Source: Sparassis latifolia
Taxonomy: Eukaryota > Basidiomycota > Agaricomycetes > Polyporales > Sparassidaceae
Reading direction: 5' to 3'
NCBI GenBank assembly: GCA_018466975.1
Contig: CM031558.1
Location: 2,294,001-2,358,000, forward strand
DNA length: 64,000 bases
Below are positions 1-15,299 of the stretch, one piece after another (the stretch's first letter is position 1; each line of letters opens with the position of its first letter). The notes under the pieces are model-generated. The model was not told the DNA's origin. It saw only the letters and a program-made list of their open reading frames with translations, and ran no database searches. The position numbers and the translations under genes are program-made.

Positions 1-189
1 ACGCCAGTACCCAGGTGGTAGTAAATAGTATAAAATCATCTGCAGCAGCATTACATGGCCTATCTCTTTTTGTGAGGGTGGATGCCAGTACCCTGCCATT
101 ACATGGCACGTCTTTTTCTGTGAGGGTGTATGCCAGTACTCTGCCATTAAATGGCACGTCTCTTTCTGTGAGGGTGTACGCCAGTACCC
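1..189. repeat. 48-bp minisatellite, left part
   Basis: The motif GTGAGGGTG recurs at 72, 120 and 168, giving a 48-bp period; each unit carries a CCAGTAC...TGCCATTA..ATGGC core. The array is cut by the Ty3/gypsy element starting at 190 and resumes at 8183 with the same units. The block at 3-47 (GGTGGTAGTA...CATCTGCAG) reappears at about 8271-8315, so the array also has a longer diverged unit. No coding role is visible. Confidence 0.8.
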
Positions 190-831
190 TGTTATGCGGC
201 AGCGAAACACGAGCGTCTAGTCGAGTCGTTACGAGACAAGGTCTTAGTCTAAGACACAAGTCCGTTCAAGTGACACTTCTGGCGATGTCCTCGCACTGAA
301 GGTCGATCAGAGTTCGTTCTTATGACTCATAGTAGCTGTCTGCTACTGACGGTCGATCTCAGTCAAAGGCAAGTGGAAAGCTGGTTTAATGGTAACCAGG
401 TCGAGATGGGGATCCAGCTCGACAAGGTCGTTTACTTATACAAAAGGTATCCGCAGTACTACGCAGTAATGCGAGATCGTTCATTGGCTAGATAAGGTGA
501 AACGATATCTGGGCAAGGTAACAGCGAGGAAGTAATATGTATGAGAAAGCTGAGTAAGGTCGTGAGAGATAATCAGTACTAATGGGGATAACGAGTCGTG
601 TATCAGAACGAGGTAAAGATGAGGCGTACATGCACGTCTTGCATGCGCGATAAGAAGAAGGTCCGGAGTTGGATTCGGTGTAACCCTAGACTAGGGGTTC
701 TGGACATCTGGGTAAAGAATCAGAGGTTGCGCTCCGATGAGTCACGTGTTTGGATCACGTGGTCTGGTAACGTAAAGGGAACAAGGAAAAGAAAAAGAAA
801 AGACGCGCCACAAGTGGGGAGCGTTGTAACA
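190..831 (-). repeat. 3' LTR of the Ty3/gypsy element
   Basis: 642 bp, same ends and length as the copy at 7541-8182, differing at roughly six positions (for example T/C in the first ten bases). Outer flank is TACCC at 185-189. Short ORFs inside the LTRs have no protein-like features and are ignored. Confidence 0.93.
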
Positions 832-878
832 TCAGCTCCCGTCTAACGTTTCTTGTCCCACAAGAAATATTGTGATCT

Positions 879-1622
879 TCATCGTCGTCGGGGGCAGTCG
901 CGGACATAATGATCTCCTCCACATCTGTAGCATGTCCACCGGCTGGTTCGTGATCCTTGTTTGGGGATACGTCCATTCCTGTAGGGATGACTGCGACGCG
1001 AAGAAGTGGATGCAGTCGAGAAAGATGGTTGGGATAACGGAGATCGTCCACTGGGTACGTGCGAACGAGGAGGGCGAGGTCGAACGGGAATTGGTTCTGG
1101 CGACGAGTGAGGAGTGGATGCGGGTATTCCATTAGTGGTGTATCCGAGGATGTGTCCGATGTCTTCGTCCCCATGCTCCCTCCAAATCTCTTGTGCTGTA
1201 CGAGTGACCGTACTGCGCATCAACGACCAGACTTGGTCAACTCTGGTCCGGGCTCTACTCGTCCTTTCTTCTGCTGCGATGAGCTCTTGTCTGGCCGTCT
1301 GCATCCACTCGACCATTTCTAATGCTCGTTGCATGGAAACCACCGCTTGTCGATCTTGCGGGCGATTTCGTAAGGCGACGAGGATATCTGTGAAGTCGAC
1401 AGGAACACGGATGGCCGAGACCAGACGTGTGGCAAATTCTTGTTCGTCCGATGTGTGACTGAGTTCGATAGAAGGTGAGGGCGATGAGGTACGGATAAAG
1501 GGGGTCTGTGCTCGAGAGGGTACTCCATTGACAAGCGTAGGCGATGCGGGTATGCTCATAATTGTGGAGGCGACTTCAGCGAGTATATTGTGAACAAGGT
1601 CGTCTATAGCGGAAGTGGGCAT
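879..1622 (-). CDS. 247-aa accessory ORF with CCHC knuckle
   Basis: The last ORF before the 3' LTR. The N-terminal half is Ser/Pro-rich then helical (about 90-140, with a WMQTARQELIAAEERTSRAR coiled-coil-like stretch). The C-terminal part is Ser/Arg/Pro-rich and ends in a zinc knuckle CYRCGGDHYVRDC, that is C-X2-C-X3-H-X4-C, followed by Pro and four Arg. The knuckle suggests nucleic-acid binding. The Gag of this element has lost one knuckle ligand, so this protein could supply that role. It resembles a second, small gag-like protein. Translation would need its own subgenomic or reinitiation route. The family was not recognised. Confidence 0.55.
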   Translation of the reverse strand: MPTSAIDDLVHNILAEVASTIMSIPASPTLVNGVPSRAQTPFIRTSSPSPSIELSHTSDEQEFATRLVSAIRVPVDFTDILVALRNRPQDRQAVVSMQRALEMVEWMQTARQELIAAEERTSRARTRVDQVWSLMRSTVTRTAQEIWREHGDEDIGHILGYTTNGIPASTPHSSPEPIPVRPRPPRSHVPSGRSPLSQPSFSTASTSSRRSHPYRNGRIPKQGSRTSRWTCYRCGGDHYVRDCPRRR

Positions 1623-1648
1623 TGATGATATGTCATTTTCTCCCCCTT

Positions 1649-1861
1649 TTATACCTTTCGGTCGTTAAGAGGGTCGCGGTTATCTGTGATGTGAAATAGA
1701 ATGTCGTGGATCCGGGTAATAATCAAATAGATGAAAATCCATTGGACGATAAAGAGTATTCCCACAGAGATAAGAACCGCCTGATCAGTTCCAGGCATCG
1801 TTCTGATCGCCCCAGCCGTTAGCGTGCGGGCTGTCTCGCGTGAAGAGTGTGTGTTCGACAA
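1649..1861 (-). CDS. 70-aa single-pass membrane ORF after pol
   Basis: A polar N terminus (about 27 residues) is followed by about 25 hydrophobic residues (AVLISVGILFIVQWIFIYLI) and a charged tail (DNRDPLNDRKV). It is predicted to span a membrane once. It lies between pol and the CCHC ORF, in the position of env in retroviruses, but shows no cleavage site, fusion peptide or Cys pattern of an envelope protein. I do not recognise a family. Confidence 0.4.
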   Translation of the reverse strand: MSNTHSSRETARTLTAGAIRTMPGTDQAVLISVGILFIVQWIFIYLIITRIHDILFHITDNRDPLNDRKV

Positions 1862-1877
1862 GTCGTCTGATAAGGAT

Positions 1878-1961
1878 TCAGTGGATGATCCAAAGAAAAG
1901 TGAGGGTTGTGCAGTGGAGGACGATTAGGAAGATGATGAGGAAAACCGTCGTGGTAGTCAT
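1878..1961 (-). CDS. 27-aa hydrophobic peptide ORF after pol
   Basis: ATG at 1961, 18 nt downstream of the pol stop. It encodes four Thr and then an almost continuous run of Val, Phe, Leu and Ile ending at TGA: a single membrane-span-like peptide. It overlaps nothing conserved and sits where an env gene would be. Its small size means it could be chance, but hydrophobic codons are unusually concentrated here and the next ORF also has a membrane segment. Confidence 0.35.
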   Translation of the reverse strand: MTTTTVFLIIFLIVLHCTTLTFLWIIH

Positions 1962-1978
1962 TCCGGGTTTCTTCTCCT

Positions 1979-6977
<4,999 letters not shown>

Positions 6978-7540
6978 TATTCCACCAAGATTATGGGGAA
7001 GTGTCCTTTCAAATTCCTCTGGGGAGTAGTCGAAGTTGTGATTGTCTGGCCTGATGAATACAGGCCTTCCTCCTATGAAATGTGCATTTCGTTCTGTGCT
7101 CCACTCTGCTTGGGATGGGAGGTGCTCGCGGTACTGCTCTGGAAGAGCGGTCGGGTTGATGTAGTTAAAATCCAGCGTGGATAAATTCTTCTGTGTGGCC
7201 TATGTCTACACGTAGACTGCACACCGTCCTTAACTAAGTGGGTTCGTTCGTCGTCGGCTAACAAGCCCGTAGAGTGTCTTCTGTCTTCAAACTGATACAC
7301 CTATTTGCTGATTGCTCGAGTGATTACCTCAGCCTCCTCGGCCTATTGGTCTCTCGGACAGACCCCTCTCCGAAGATGAGTGATCAGTCTATCCCTTCAG
7401 CTACCTCGATTACAGAGTAATCTCAAACGGTGCTTTAGCAATCGAATCGGGTGTATCGTTCAGTCTTCAAGGTTCGGTCCGGTCGGTAGTTCGTTGTTAG
7501 ACTCTAGGAAGTCACAGAGAGTAATAAGATCTCGACCTAA

Positions 7541-8182
7541 TGTTACGCGGCAGCGAAACACGAGCGTCTAGTCGAGTTGTTACGAGACAAGGTCTTAGTC
7601 TAAGACACAAGTCCGTTCAAGTGACACTTCTGGCGATGTCCTCGCACTGAAGGTCGATCAGAGTTCGTTCTTATGACTCGTAGTAGCTGTCTGCTACTGA
7701 CGGTCGATCTCAGTCAAAGGCAAGTGGAAAGCTGGTTTAATGGTAACCAGGTCGAGATGGGGATCCAGCTCGACAAGGTCGTTTACTTATACAAAAGGTA
7801 TCCGCAGTACTACGCAGTAATGCGAGATCGTTCATTGGCTAGATAAGGTGAAACGATATCTGGGCAAGGTAACAGCGAGGAAGTAATATGTATGAGAAAG
7901 CTGAGTAAGGTCGTGAGAGATAATCAGTACTAATGGGGATAACGAGTCGTGTATCAGAACGAGGTAAAGATGAGGCGTACATGCACGTCTTGCATGCGCG
8001 ATAAGAAGAAGGTCCGGAGTTGGATCCGGTGTAACCCTAAACTAGGGGTTCTGGACATCTGGGTAAAGAATCGGAGGTTGCGCTCCGATGAGTCACGTGT
8101 TTGGATCACGTGGTCTGGTAACGTAAAGGGAACAAGGAAAAGAAAAAGAAAAGACGCGCCACAAGTGGGGAGCGTTGTAACA
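7541..8182 (-). repeat. 5' LTR of the Ty3/gypsy element
   Basis: 642 bp with TGTTA/TAACA ends, nearly identical to 190-831. Flanked on the outer side by the TACCC target duplication at 8183-8187. As the element reads on the minus strand, this copy carries the promoter used for its transcript. Confidence 0.93.
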
Positions 8183-8328
8183 TACCCTGTCATTCAATGA
8201 CACATCTCTTTCTGTGAGGGTGGATGCCAGTACTATGCCATTAAATGGCTCGTCTCTTTCAAAGGTGGACGCTAGTACCCCAGTGGTAGTAGACAGTAAA
8301 AAACCATCTGCAGAAGTAAGTGCCGATG
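8183..8328. repeat. 48-bp minisatellite, right part
   Basis: Continuation of the array at 1-189 on the other side of the retrotransposon, beginning with the duplicated TACCC. About two to three diverged units are present, including a CTAGTACCCCAGTGGTAGTA block matching positions 3-30. Confidence 0.75.
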
Positions 8329-9240
8329 ATAAGCTGTTAAATAATGCTACATTACCTGCTGTATCAACTAATGGATGCTGTAGATAGCATGCTGGATATA
8401 TGTAGACAGCAATGGCAAGCAGCCAAAGAAGAAGTAACATAGTGGAGTATGCTTGATCAAATGGCCAGAGTTGATGGTGGTGGTTGTGTAGCAAGAAGCT
8501 AAGACTGCGGAACAGGCAGAGTTCAAAAATTTCGTTGATCTCATCCAAAAATATGTTATATTAACAGAATTTTTGAATTTAGCATTTTGGATTAGGCCTA
8601 GCTAAGGTCAGACTACAAATTTTGTACTCTCTGATGTTAATGAACTACTAGAGTCGGTGTTTCAAAGTGGTTGTAGTGAAAACCAACGCGACTTGCACAA
8701 ATAAAGCTCAACAAAAGTAGTACAGCAGCTACAAGAGGTTGGTGCATTATAGTTAGTGAAATAAGGGAAGCACACAGTAATTCTAGGATGTAGACCTTAG
8801 TGGTATTAAAATCTATGCATAACATAGTGCAGAATACTCTCTTAAACCAAGTAAATCTAAGTAAAACTGGCTGAGATACCTCAGTTTTGAATTAGAATGC
8901 TCAGCCTAAAGTGTAGAAAAATTGTAAAAATGCCAGTTAAATTGTTGAATAACCCTATAATATACATGTACATGTTAGATAGGGCGTCTTATTTATTACA
9001 AGCAGTACACATTGGAGAAACAAGCAGGAGTGAGAGAAAACAGAGAAATTAAATTGTAGCACTGCAGGAAGTGATTCTTATGTTTTAAAAGTAACACCAT
9101 CAAATTCAGCTTAAAAATCCGGTTAGAATGCCTACCGGGTTTATCAAAATCCGAGCAGAATTGAGTGAACCACAAGCCTTGCAAGTTTGGCTGGAAGTAC
9201 TTAAACTTGTCACATGTCGCACAAGTTTCGCGCCACAGCG
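8329..9240. other. AT-rich gene-free stretch
   Basis: Stop-rich in all frames, no protein-like reading, no splice-linked exons seen. Short runs such as CTAGTA recur. I see no RNA gene. Confidence 0.6.
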
Positions 9241-9247
9241 CCTATTT

Positions 9248-9321
9248 GGGCGTTAGTGAGACGACAAAAACTCGCGCTGCCACGTGATGCAGCGCGAGTT
9301 TTTGTCGTCTCACTAACGCCC
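9248..9321. repeat. 33-bp perfect inverted repeat (hairpin)
   Basis: Arms at 9248-9280 and 9289-9321 are exact reverse complements over 33 bp, separated by the 8-bp loop CACGTGAT. The flanks (about 9212-9247 and 9322-9345) also carry similar words in inverted orientation (CACAAGTTTCGC versus GAAACGTGACTTGTG). The whole may be a small foldback or MITE-type element of about 135 bp. No clear target duplication was found. Confidence 0.85.
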
Positions 9322-9419
9322 GTGTGAAACGTGACTTGTGGCTGGAGCAAACACTTACAATAAAATCCGGAAAAATCGCACGAATACCAGGAAAATTGTG
9401 ACATGATGTAAGCTCCTTA

Positions 9420-9995
9420 GAAACTCATACTAGATGTCATCCTAGGTGTCAGTAAACAGTATAGCATGCCGTTATAGTGGTAACTAGGCAGTCTTGTAGG
9501 TTATTCTAAGGTTCTTACAAACCAATACTAGAGGGTGTACTAGAATTCAATAAATGGCATAATACGATGTTGTAAAAGGCTTACTAAACATTACTAGACA
9601 ACATACTAGGAGGTCAATATAACACTTTGTAGTGTATTGTAATCGTCAACTAGCAGTTAATGGTATACTCGACTATTGTAAGCATCTTGCAGATAGTGTA
9701 CTAGAACACTACTATAGGTTACTGAAGACTCTTACAAAGTGATACCAGGTGACTGTTGTAAGCTTATTACAAACTGATAGTAATGAGTACATTAGGAACC
9801 AGCACAATAGGTTATTGTTGACTTACTGAATATTACTAGACAATATACTAAGAGTCAGTAGGCGACTTTGTAAACTATTATAAGGCTCTTCTAAACTCAC
9901 ACTATGCAGTATAATGGGATATTGTAGGACACTTACTCGACATAATTAGATCACATACTAAAAGTTAGTATATAATATAATAAAATTTTCTTGTA
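9420..9995. repeat. Old degraded tandem repeat, about 115 bp
   Basis: Segments beginning with CTTACT (A/G/C)(A/G)A recur near 9580, 9822 and 9932, each followed by TTACTAGACAA(C/T)ATACTA-like text and a TTGTAA motif. Spacing fits a diverged unit of about 110-120 bp. AT-rich and non-coding. Confidence 0.45.
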
Positions 9996-10029
9996 TAGAT
10001 TTTAATACATTGTTATACACAGATTTGTA

Positions 10030-11120
10030 AGTTTCTAGTGCTATTTTTTGAAGTGATTCTTATAGGCACATTTGTAACAGTTTATAGGGTCATTTTTTGT
10101 AGTGATTCTTATAGGCACATTAGCAACATTTGTTGTAATGATTCTTGTAGACACAGTTGTAGTAGTTTCTAGGGTCAATTTTTGTATTGATTCTTATACG
10201 CACATTTGTAACAGTTTCTAGTGCTATTTTTTGTAGTGATTCATATTTATACGTACATTTGTAATAGCTTCTAGGGTCATTTTTTGTAGTGATTCTTATA
10301 GGCATGTTGGTAATAGTTTTTAGGGTCATTTTTTGTAGTGATTCTTATAAGTGCATTTGTAATAACTTCTAGGGTCATTTTTTGTAGTGATTCTTATATG
10401 CACATTTGTAACAGTTTGTAGTGTCATTTTTTGTAGTGATTCTTATAGGCAAATTTGTAACAGTTTGTAGTGTGATTCTTATAGACAAATTTGTAATAGT
10501 TTCTAGTGTCATTTTTTGTAGTGATTCTTATAGACAAATTTGTAATAGTTTCTAGTGTCATTTTTTTGTAGTGATTCTTATACATACATTTGTAATAGTT
10601 TCTAGTGCAATTTTTTGTAGTGATTCTTATATGCACATTTGTAACAGTTTCTGGTGTCATTTTTTATAGTGATTCTTATAGGCAAATTTGTAACAGTTTG
10701 TAGTGTCGTTTTTTGTAGTGATTCTTATAGGCATATTTGTAATAGTTTCTAGTGTCATTTTTTGTAGTGATTCTTATAGGCATATTTGTAACAGTTTCTA
10801 GTCTCATTTTTTGTAATGATGCTTATAGGCATATTTGTAATAGTTTCTCGAGGCATTTTTTTCGTAATTCTTACAGGCACATTGGTAACATTTTTTGTAG
10901 TGATTCTCATAGACATATTTGTAACAGTTTCTAAGGTTATTATTTGTAGTAATTCTTGTAAACACATTCGTAACAGTTCTAGGGTCATTTTTTGTAGTGA
11001 TTCTTATAGACATATTTGTAACAGTTTCTAGTGTCATTTTTTTAATGATTCTTATAGGCACATTGATAACATTTTTATAGTGATTCTTGTAGGCACATTT
11101 GTAATAGTTTCTCGCATTAT
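10030..11120. repeat. 49-bp AT-rich minisatellite, about 22 copies
   Basis: The core GTAGTGATTCTTATAGGCA followed by ATTTGTAACAGTTTCTAGTG recurs with a dominant 49-bp period (for example 10052, 10101, 10186, 10235, 10288, 10337), with occasional 36- or 53-bp units. Because 49 is not a multiple of three, the repetitive peptides readable on the minus strand change frame from unit to unit and are not genes. Confidence 0.9.
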
Positions 11121-12104
11121 TTTTTGCAGTCCTTCTAGGAATTGTAACTTCAAAGGCTTCTAACTTTTTCAATATGAGCAAGTGTATTTTGAGCTCAGAA
11201 ATCTTATAAAAAAGGCAAAAGAAAGCGAAAAAATTAAAGACATGACCTAGATAACTATGTAAGTCAGTTCCCAAATTAGGAAACTGACTAAGCAGGTCTT
11301 CTTGCTGTTCACCTCAGTGTTGCAAAAGTGGTTTATCACTCAAATCTTAATGAAATTGAATGTTCTAAAGTGCTAACTAGGTCTATTTTTTGATTTCAAT
11401 TCAATAGTGATGGTTACAATGCATCAAACTCAGTACAACACTCCATCGAAGGTAATTTCAACGTTCCCTAACATATAGCTGTTATCTGTTATCTAATCTA
11501 AGCGCTACAGCCATGCATCTGTTGATGGTTATTTATACAAGTCGCGCTGGTTTTCAATACAACTGTTTTGAATGTCTACCTATAGTCAACTTGTAGTTGG
11601 GTAAGAAGAGTTATTAGAATGTTTGTAGCTAAGTTCTACCTCTAGGATTTTCCCACAGTTTGGGGAAAAGTGCGTCACGGTTCAGGTCAGCCTCCAAAGG
11701 CCCACCGCTTATAAGAACGATTCTCTTCGTACCTCAGGAATCGTAATGATCACACCTACCTGCAATCTGCTCTCGGCGGTATCGAAGGGCTTGTGCTCGT
11801 CGCTGTGGACCTTCATGGACACGGTCGACCATAGCGGTGCTCTTCTTCCCAAAACTGCGGCCTACACGGATATTGACTGTGGCTGACAAGGCGCTCCTCG
11901 TCTTTCTGTTGCGGGCCATAGCATTGCCGATGTGCGCAGAGAGAAGGACAAGAGGGTATTGGGAACGCACAAGAGGCACTGCTGCTCAAACAACACGGGG
12001 CAGCAGGAAGTTTTCGAGTTATAAGGGATACAGCAGTGGACAGCGTGGTGGATCGTGGCAGCTGTGCGGCAAGCAGCAGCGACGGTCAGGGGAACAGCGA
12101 TGAC
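11121..12104. other. Gene-free stretch
   Basis: AT-rich to about 11650, then GC-richer. Open frames are short, start within other frames and lack motifs. A weak match to a retroelement is not seen. Nothing assignable. Confidence 0.5.
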
Positions 12105-12520
12105 GGAAGACAGAGGCGTGGGAAGTTGAATTTGGAAAGGAAGCGCACGTCGGACACACGGAGGGTGGCTTCTGGAGCGCGTGGCAGGTGGACTAAACCA
12201 GTATAATGTGAGTTGAATGTCGAGGCCAACGTCCTACACTGTGAGCGGGCGGTGACAGCGACGCAGATGCGTGGGAAGTTGAATTTGGAAAGAAGTGCAC
12301 AGCGGGAGGGTGGAGGGCAGCTTCCAGAGTGCCCGATGGGAGGACTAGACCAATATAGTGTGTGTTAAGTGTCGTGGCCAACGTTCTGCGCTGTGAGGCG
12401 GGTGGCGGCAGCGACGCGGTGGCATGGGAAGCTGAATTTGGAAAGAAGTGTGCGGCAGGAGGGCGGAGGGCAGCTTCCAGAGTGTCCGACAGGAGGAGGC
12501 ACGTGCTTGATGGTGGGGAG
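12105..12520. repeat. 153-bp tandem repeat, about 2.7 copies
   Basis: GGGAAGTTGAATTTGGAAAG recurs at about 12120, 12273 and (with one change) 12426, a 153-bp period; GCCAACGT and CTTCCAGAGTG recur in step. As 153 is a multiple of three, a minus-strand frame (12699-12193, 168 codons) reads through with a 51-residue repeat, but no start context, motif or homologue-like feature supports it as a gene. Confidence 0.8.
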
Positions 12521-12674
12521 TGGCCAAGGCGCTCATCGGGAGGTGGTGGGAACCGGCTCATCGGCATCGCCAACGATGCCGGTGGGAGATAGTCGGCATC
12601 TGATGTGCAGGATTGCTCAAAGTACCCACACTCTCCAGCACTTTTTCCATGGGTAAGAGGATAAGAGGGATCTA

Positions 12675-12721
12675 CACTAATTAGGTGGCACACGTGCATC
12701 CGTGTGATGCCACTAATTAGT
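12675..12721. repeat. Imperfect inverted repeat
   Basis: CTAATTAGGTGGCACACG (12677-12694) faces CGTGTGATGCCACTAATTAG (12701-12720), with one 2-nt bulge and a 6-nt loop. A small foldback of unknown origin. Confidence 0.6.
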
Positions 12722-12729
12722 AGCTGATC

Positions 12730-15299
12730 ATGGGATGATTAGGTGGTCACAGTTTTGACTGATTTTTGAGTGGTCAACATTGTACAACTTCAAAGCGGAA
12801 GTTCAGAAGTCAATTAATGTTGTTGTCAGATGTCACCGTTGTGACTAGGCACACGGGCGACGAACATGAAATTTTATATAGACTACATACATACTCTACT
12901 ACAGGGAAAAAGTCGAATGAACGGCCGAAAAACCTGCGGGGGATAGTCATAGTTGAGTGCTGAATGGACGTGGTTGGTATTGAGGGCACAATGTGCATGG
13001 TGCGCTGGGAAATGACAGGCTAGATGGATGATGGTAATGAGAAGTGTCATCATGGAAGGTGTAGGCAATGAGGACTTACCGTGACTACACCGCCATTTGT
13101 GCCAGAGTCCAGGGTGAGATCTTGGTGCGGATATCCAGAGAGACTCCCACAATGATTACCGGATATGGCTTGGATATCACGCAGATAAAAAATCGTCAAA
13201 TCCCAGAAGACTCCAGTAAGTGCAAGAGTTGTGTGGGCTCTAGCATGATCTCCTACTGAGCTCAGCACTGAGACCCGGGAAATTCACTGCTCATCGGCTG
13301 AATGTGGGGATTTTTCCATTAAATTAGGTACTTATATATCAAGATCCACAAAATACCAGATAAATTTTCGAAAATCAATATATTTGGCATTACACACGAC
13401 ACAACGGAGAAAATAGACACAACATAAATGGTCAATGGGAGAAACTGCTGAGCATACATGGATGACATGACTCGACAGGTAAATGACAATGAGTACCGCC
13501 CTCCAGCGACCACAGCACTGACCCACAGCATGAAGTGTGGTTGATTTTGGCCGAACATGCTGGCAGAGTTGGTCACGCATGAGAAGGACAGCTTGCAGTG
13601 TGCGGCTTCAGGGAGGGCAGTGACGAGAGCCGTGCACTTGCCGAGCACAGCGCCCTGCAGGTAGGAGAGGCTAATGCTTAATGCAGAAGAACATATAAAA
13701 GTCTGGGAGCTTCAAGGAGTTGAGTTGCATGCAGAGAGGACAGCACTGGCGGTGACGACAAGACCAATGAGATATCAGCCAAGAGGCTTAAAGCGGACAA
13801 GCATGACAGAGGTGCCGATAGAAGTATCACAAGTGGTTGTTGAAGAGACTCCGTGGGCAGGTGAATGGCAAGCTTGAGGAGCCAGAAGTGAAACCAGAAG
13901 TGACTTGGAGAAAATGAGCTGCGTTGATGACACATTTGTCAGGTTTGCACGGTTGACTTAAAAATTTGATGCTGGGCAAAGAGGTTGCACCAGCATAAGT
14001 CCAGCAAATCTTCGCGAAGACCAAAGCTCAGTGTGGGCTTGAAAAGACATATCACACTGAGAGTGGGGATATATCCGAGAAGTATCCTGCTCAAAGTATC
14101 AAAGAAATGTCAGCGTGACATCACTCAGATATATTTATCAACTGTTATCTGATCTCGTAAATAAATAGTCTGTCAGATCTCAAACCCAAATGGTGATGTA
14201 CATGGCCATTCGTGCACAAGGCAAATATCAGATGAAATCAGCCAGATCCCGGGGAGGGCCGGTGGATGCTATGAGGACATCCCCACCAGCTGATCGTCAG
14301 ACCGAATATGCATATTAGACAAGACTTACCCAAGGTCCCAGCTGGCCGGGAGCTTACACCACCACCTCTTCCCGAGCTGACCACTCGGAGGGGCCCCAGG
14401 CTGTCTGCGGATCCCGAATTGCAGACAACTGAGAGATGGTCACTTCGTTCAGGCGATCGACTTTGGAGATCTGGTGCTACAGTAATTGATATTTCCAGGC
14501 AGTGATAAAAACATATGCAAAATTCAAATTTTCATAAAATATATTTCTATTTATAGTACAGAACTGCATGTCCGTCCAAGGACTCGTCGGTATCCTGCAA
14601 TATGCAAGTCGGAGCAGCTGTTACATTTAAGGGTCATATTTGTAAGTCACAATACCCAGAAGACAAGTGGATGACTGTCTTACATAGCCAAGAGTCTCAT
14701 CTCCTCCATTCAGCACGACAGCTCGAGGATGCTCAGGTTGAAATGCGCTGCAAACTGATATTGTGAGTGAGAATCAAACGCACCTCCAAGCGCGTCACTC
14801 AGCGAAGGCTCGGACTCGAACGACCTGCGCGCAATGTAAGACAGCTCTCCGGTTTCAGGCTGCAAGAAACAGATTAGTTCAGATGGCTCACCTTGAGGTA
14901 CATGCACACAGAACCACCCCAGATACAGGAAAGCGAGGGGACGTCGAAAGTGAAGGAGGAAGAGATGTGGGAGGCATTACGAAAATTTCATCACGACTGT
15001 ATTGTCGACTTTCCCACTCCACCTTGGCTTCTTTGCTTAGCGGCGTGACTGGCTCAGGACTTCAGAAAACAGAGCTCAAGTGAAGCCTCCCTTTGGGTGG
15101 ATCATTGAGCATCTCAAATCAAGCTTTTCTGAGGACATGAACTACCACTATGGACATCACACAGATCATTAGGCTACTTAGTTTTTTTATTTGGGGCAGA
15201 GGGAGACATAGATGACCTCCCCCGATGCAGGGACCTGGTGGTGACCTGGCCAGCTTCCTGTTTCGGAGCAGACTGCGGGACATCCCAAGAGGCTGAACA
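12730..15299. other. Gene-free or relic-bearing stretch
   Basis: No gene supported. A 67-codon frame at 13674-13877 has a protein-like composition (VWELQGVELHAERTALAV...) but no partner exons or motif that I recognise. A TCGAAC word near 14815 looks like a tRNA B box but cannot form a T arm. Probably old transposon debris. Confidence 0.4.

Noticed and set aside
10120..11274. Open frames with repeated TNVPIRITTKN-like peptides on the minus strand, and plus-strand counterparts
   Set aside because: They are translations of the 49-bp minisatellite. The period is not a multiple of three and the peptides shift frame between units.
12193..12699. 168-codon minus-strand frame with a 51-residue repeat
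   Set aside because: Arises from the 153-bp tandem repeat; no start context, motif or splice partner.
13319..13648. 109-codon hydrophobic minus-strand frame
   Set aside because: No conserved pattern, AT-rich context and no splice-linked exons; likely chance.
14800..14900. tRNA-like B box (GTTCGAGTCC on the minus strand)
   Set aside because: The bases on either side cannot pair into a T arm and there is no A box or acceptor stem.
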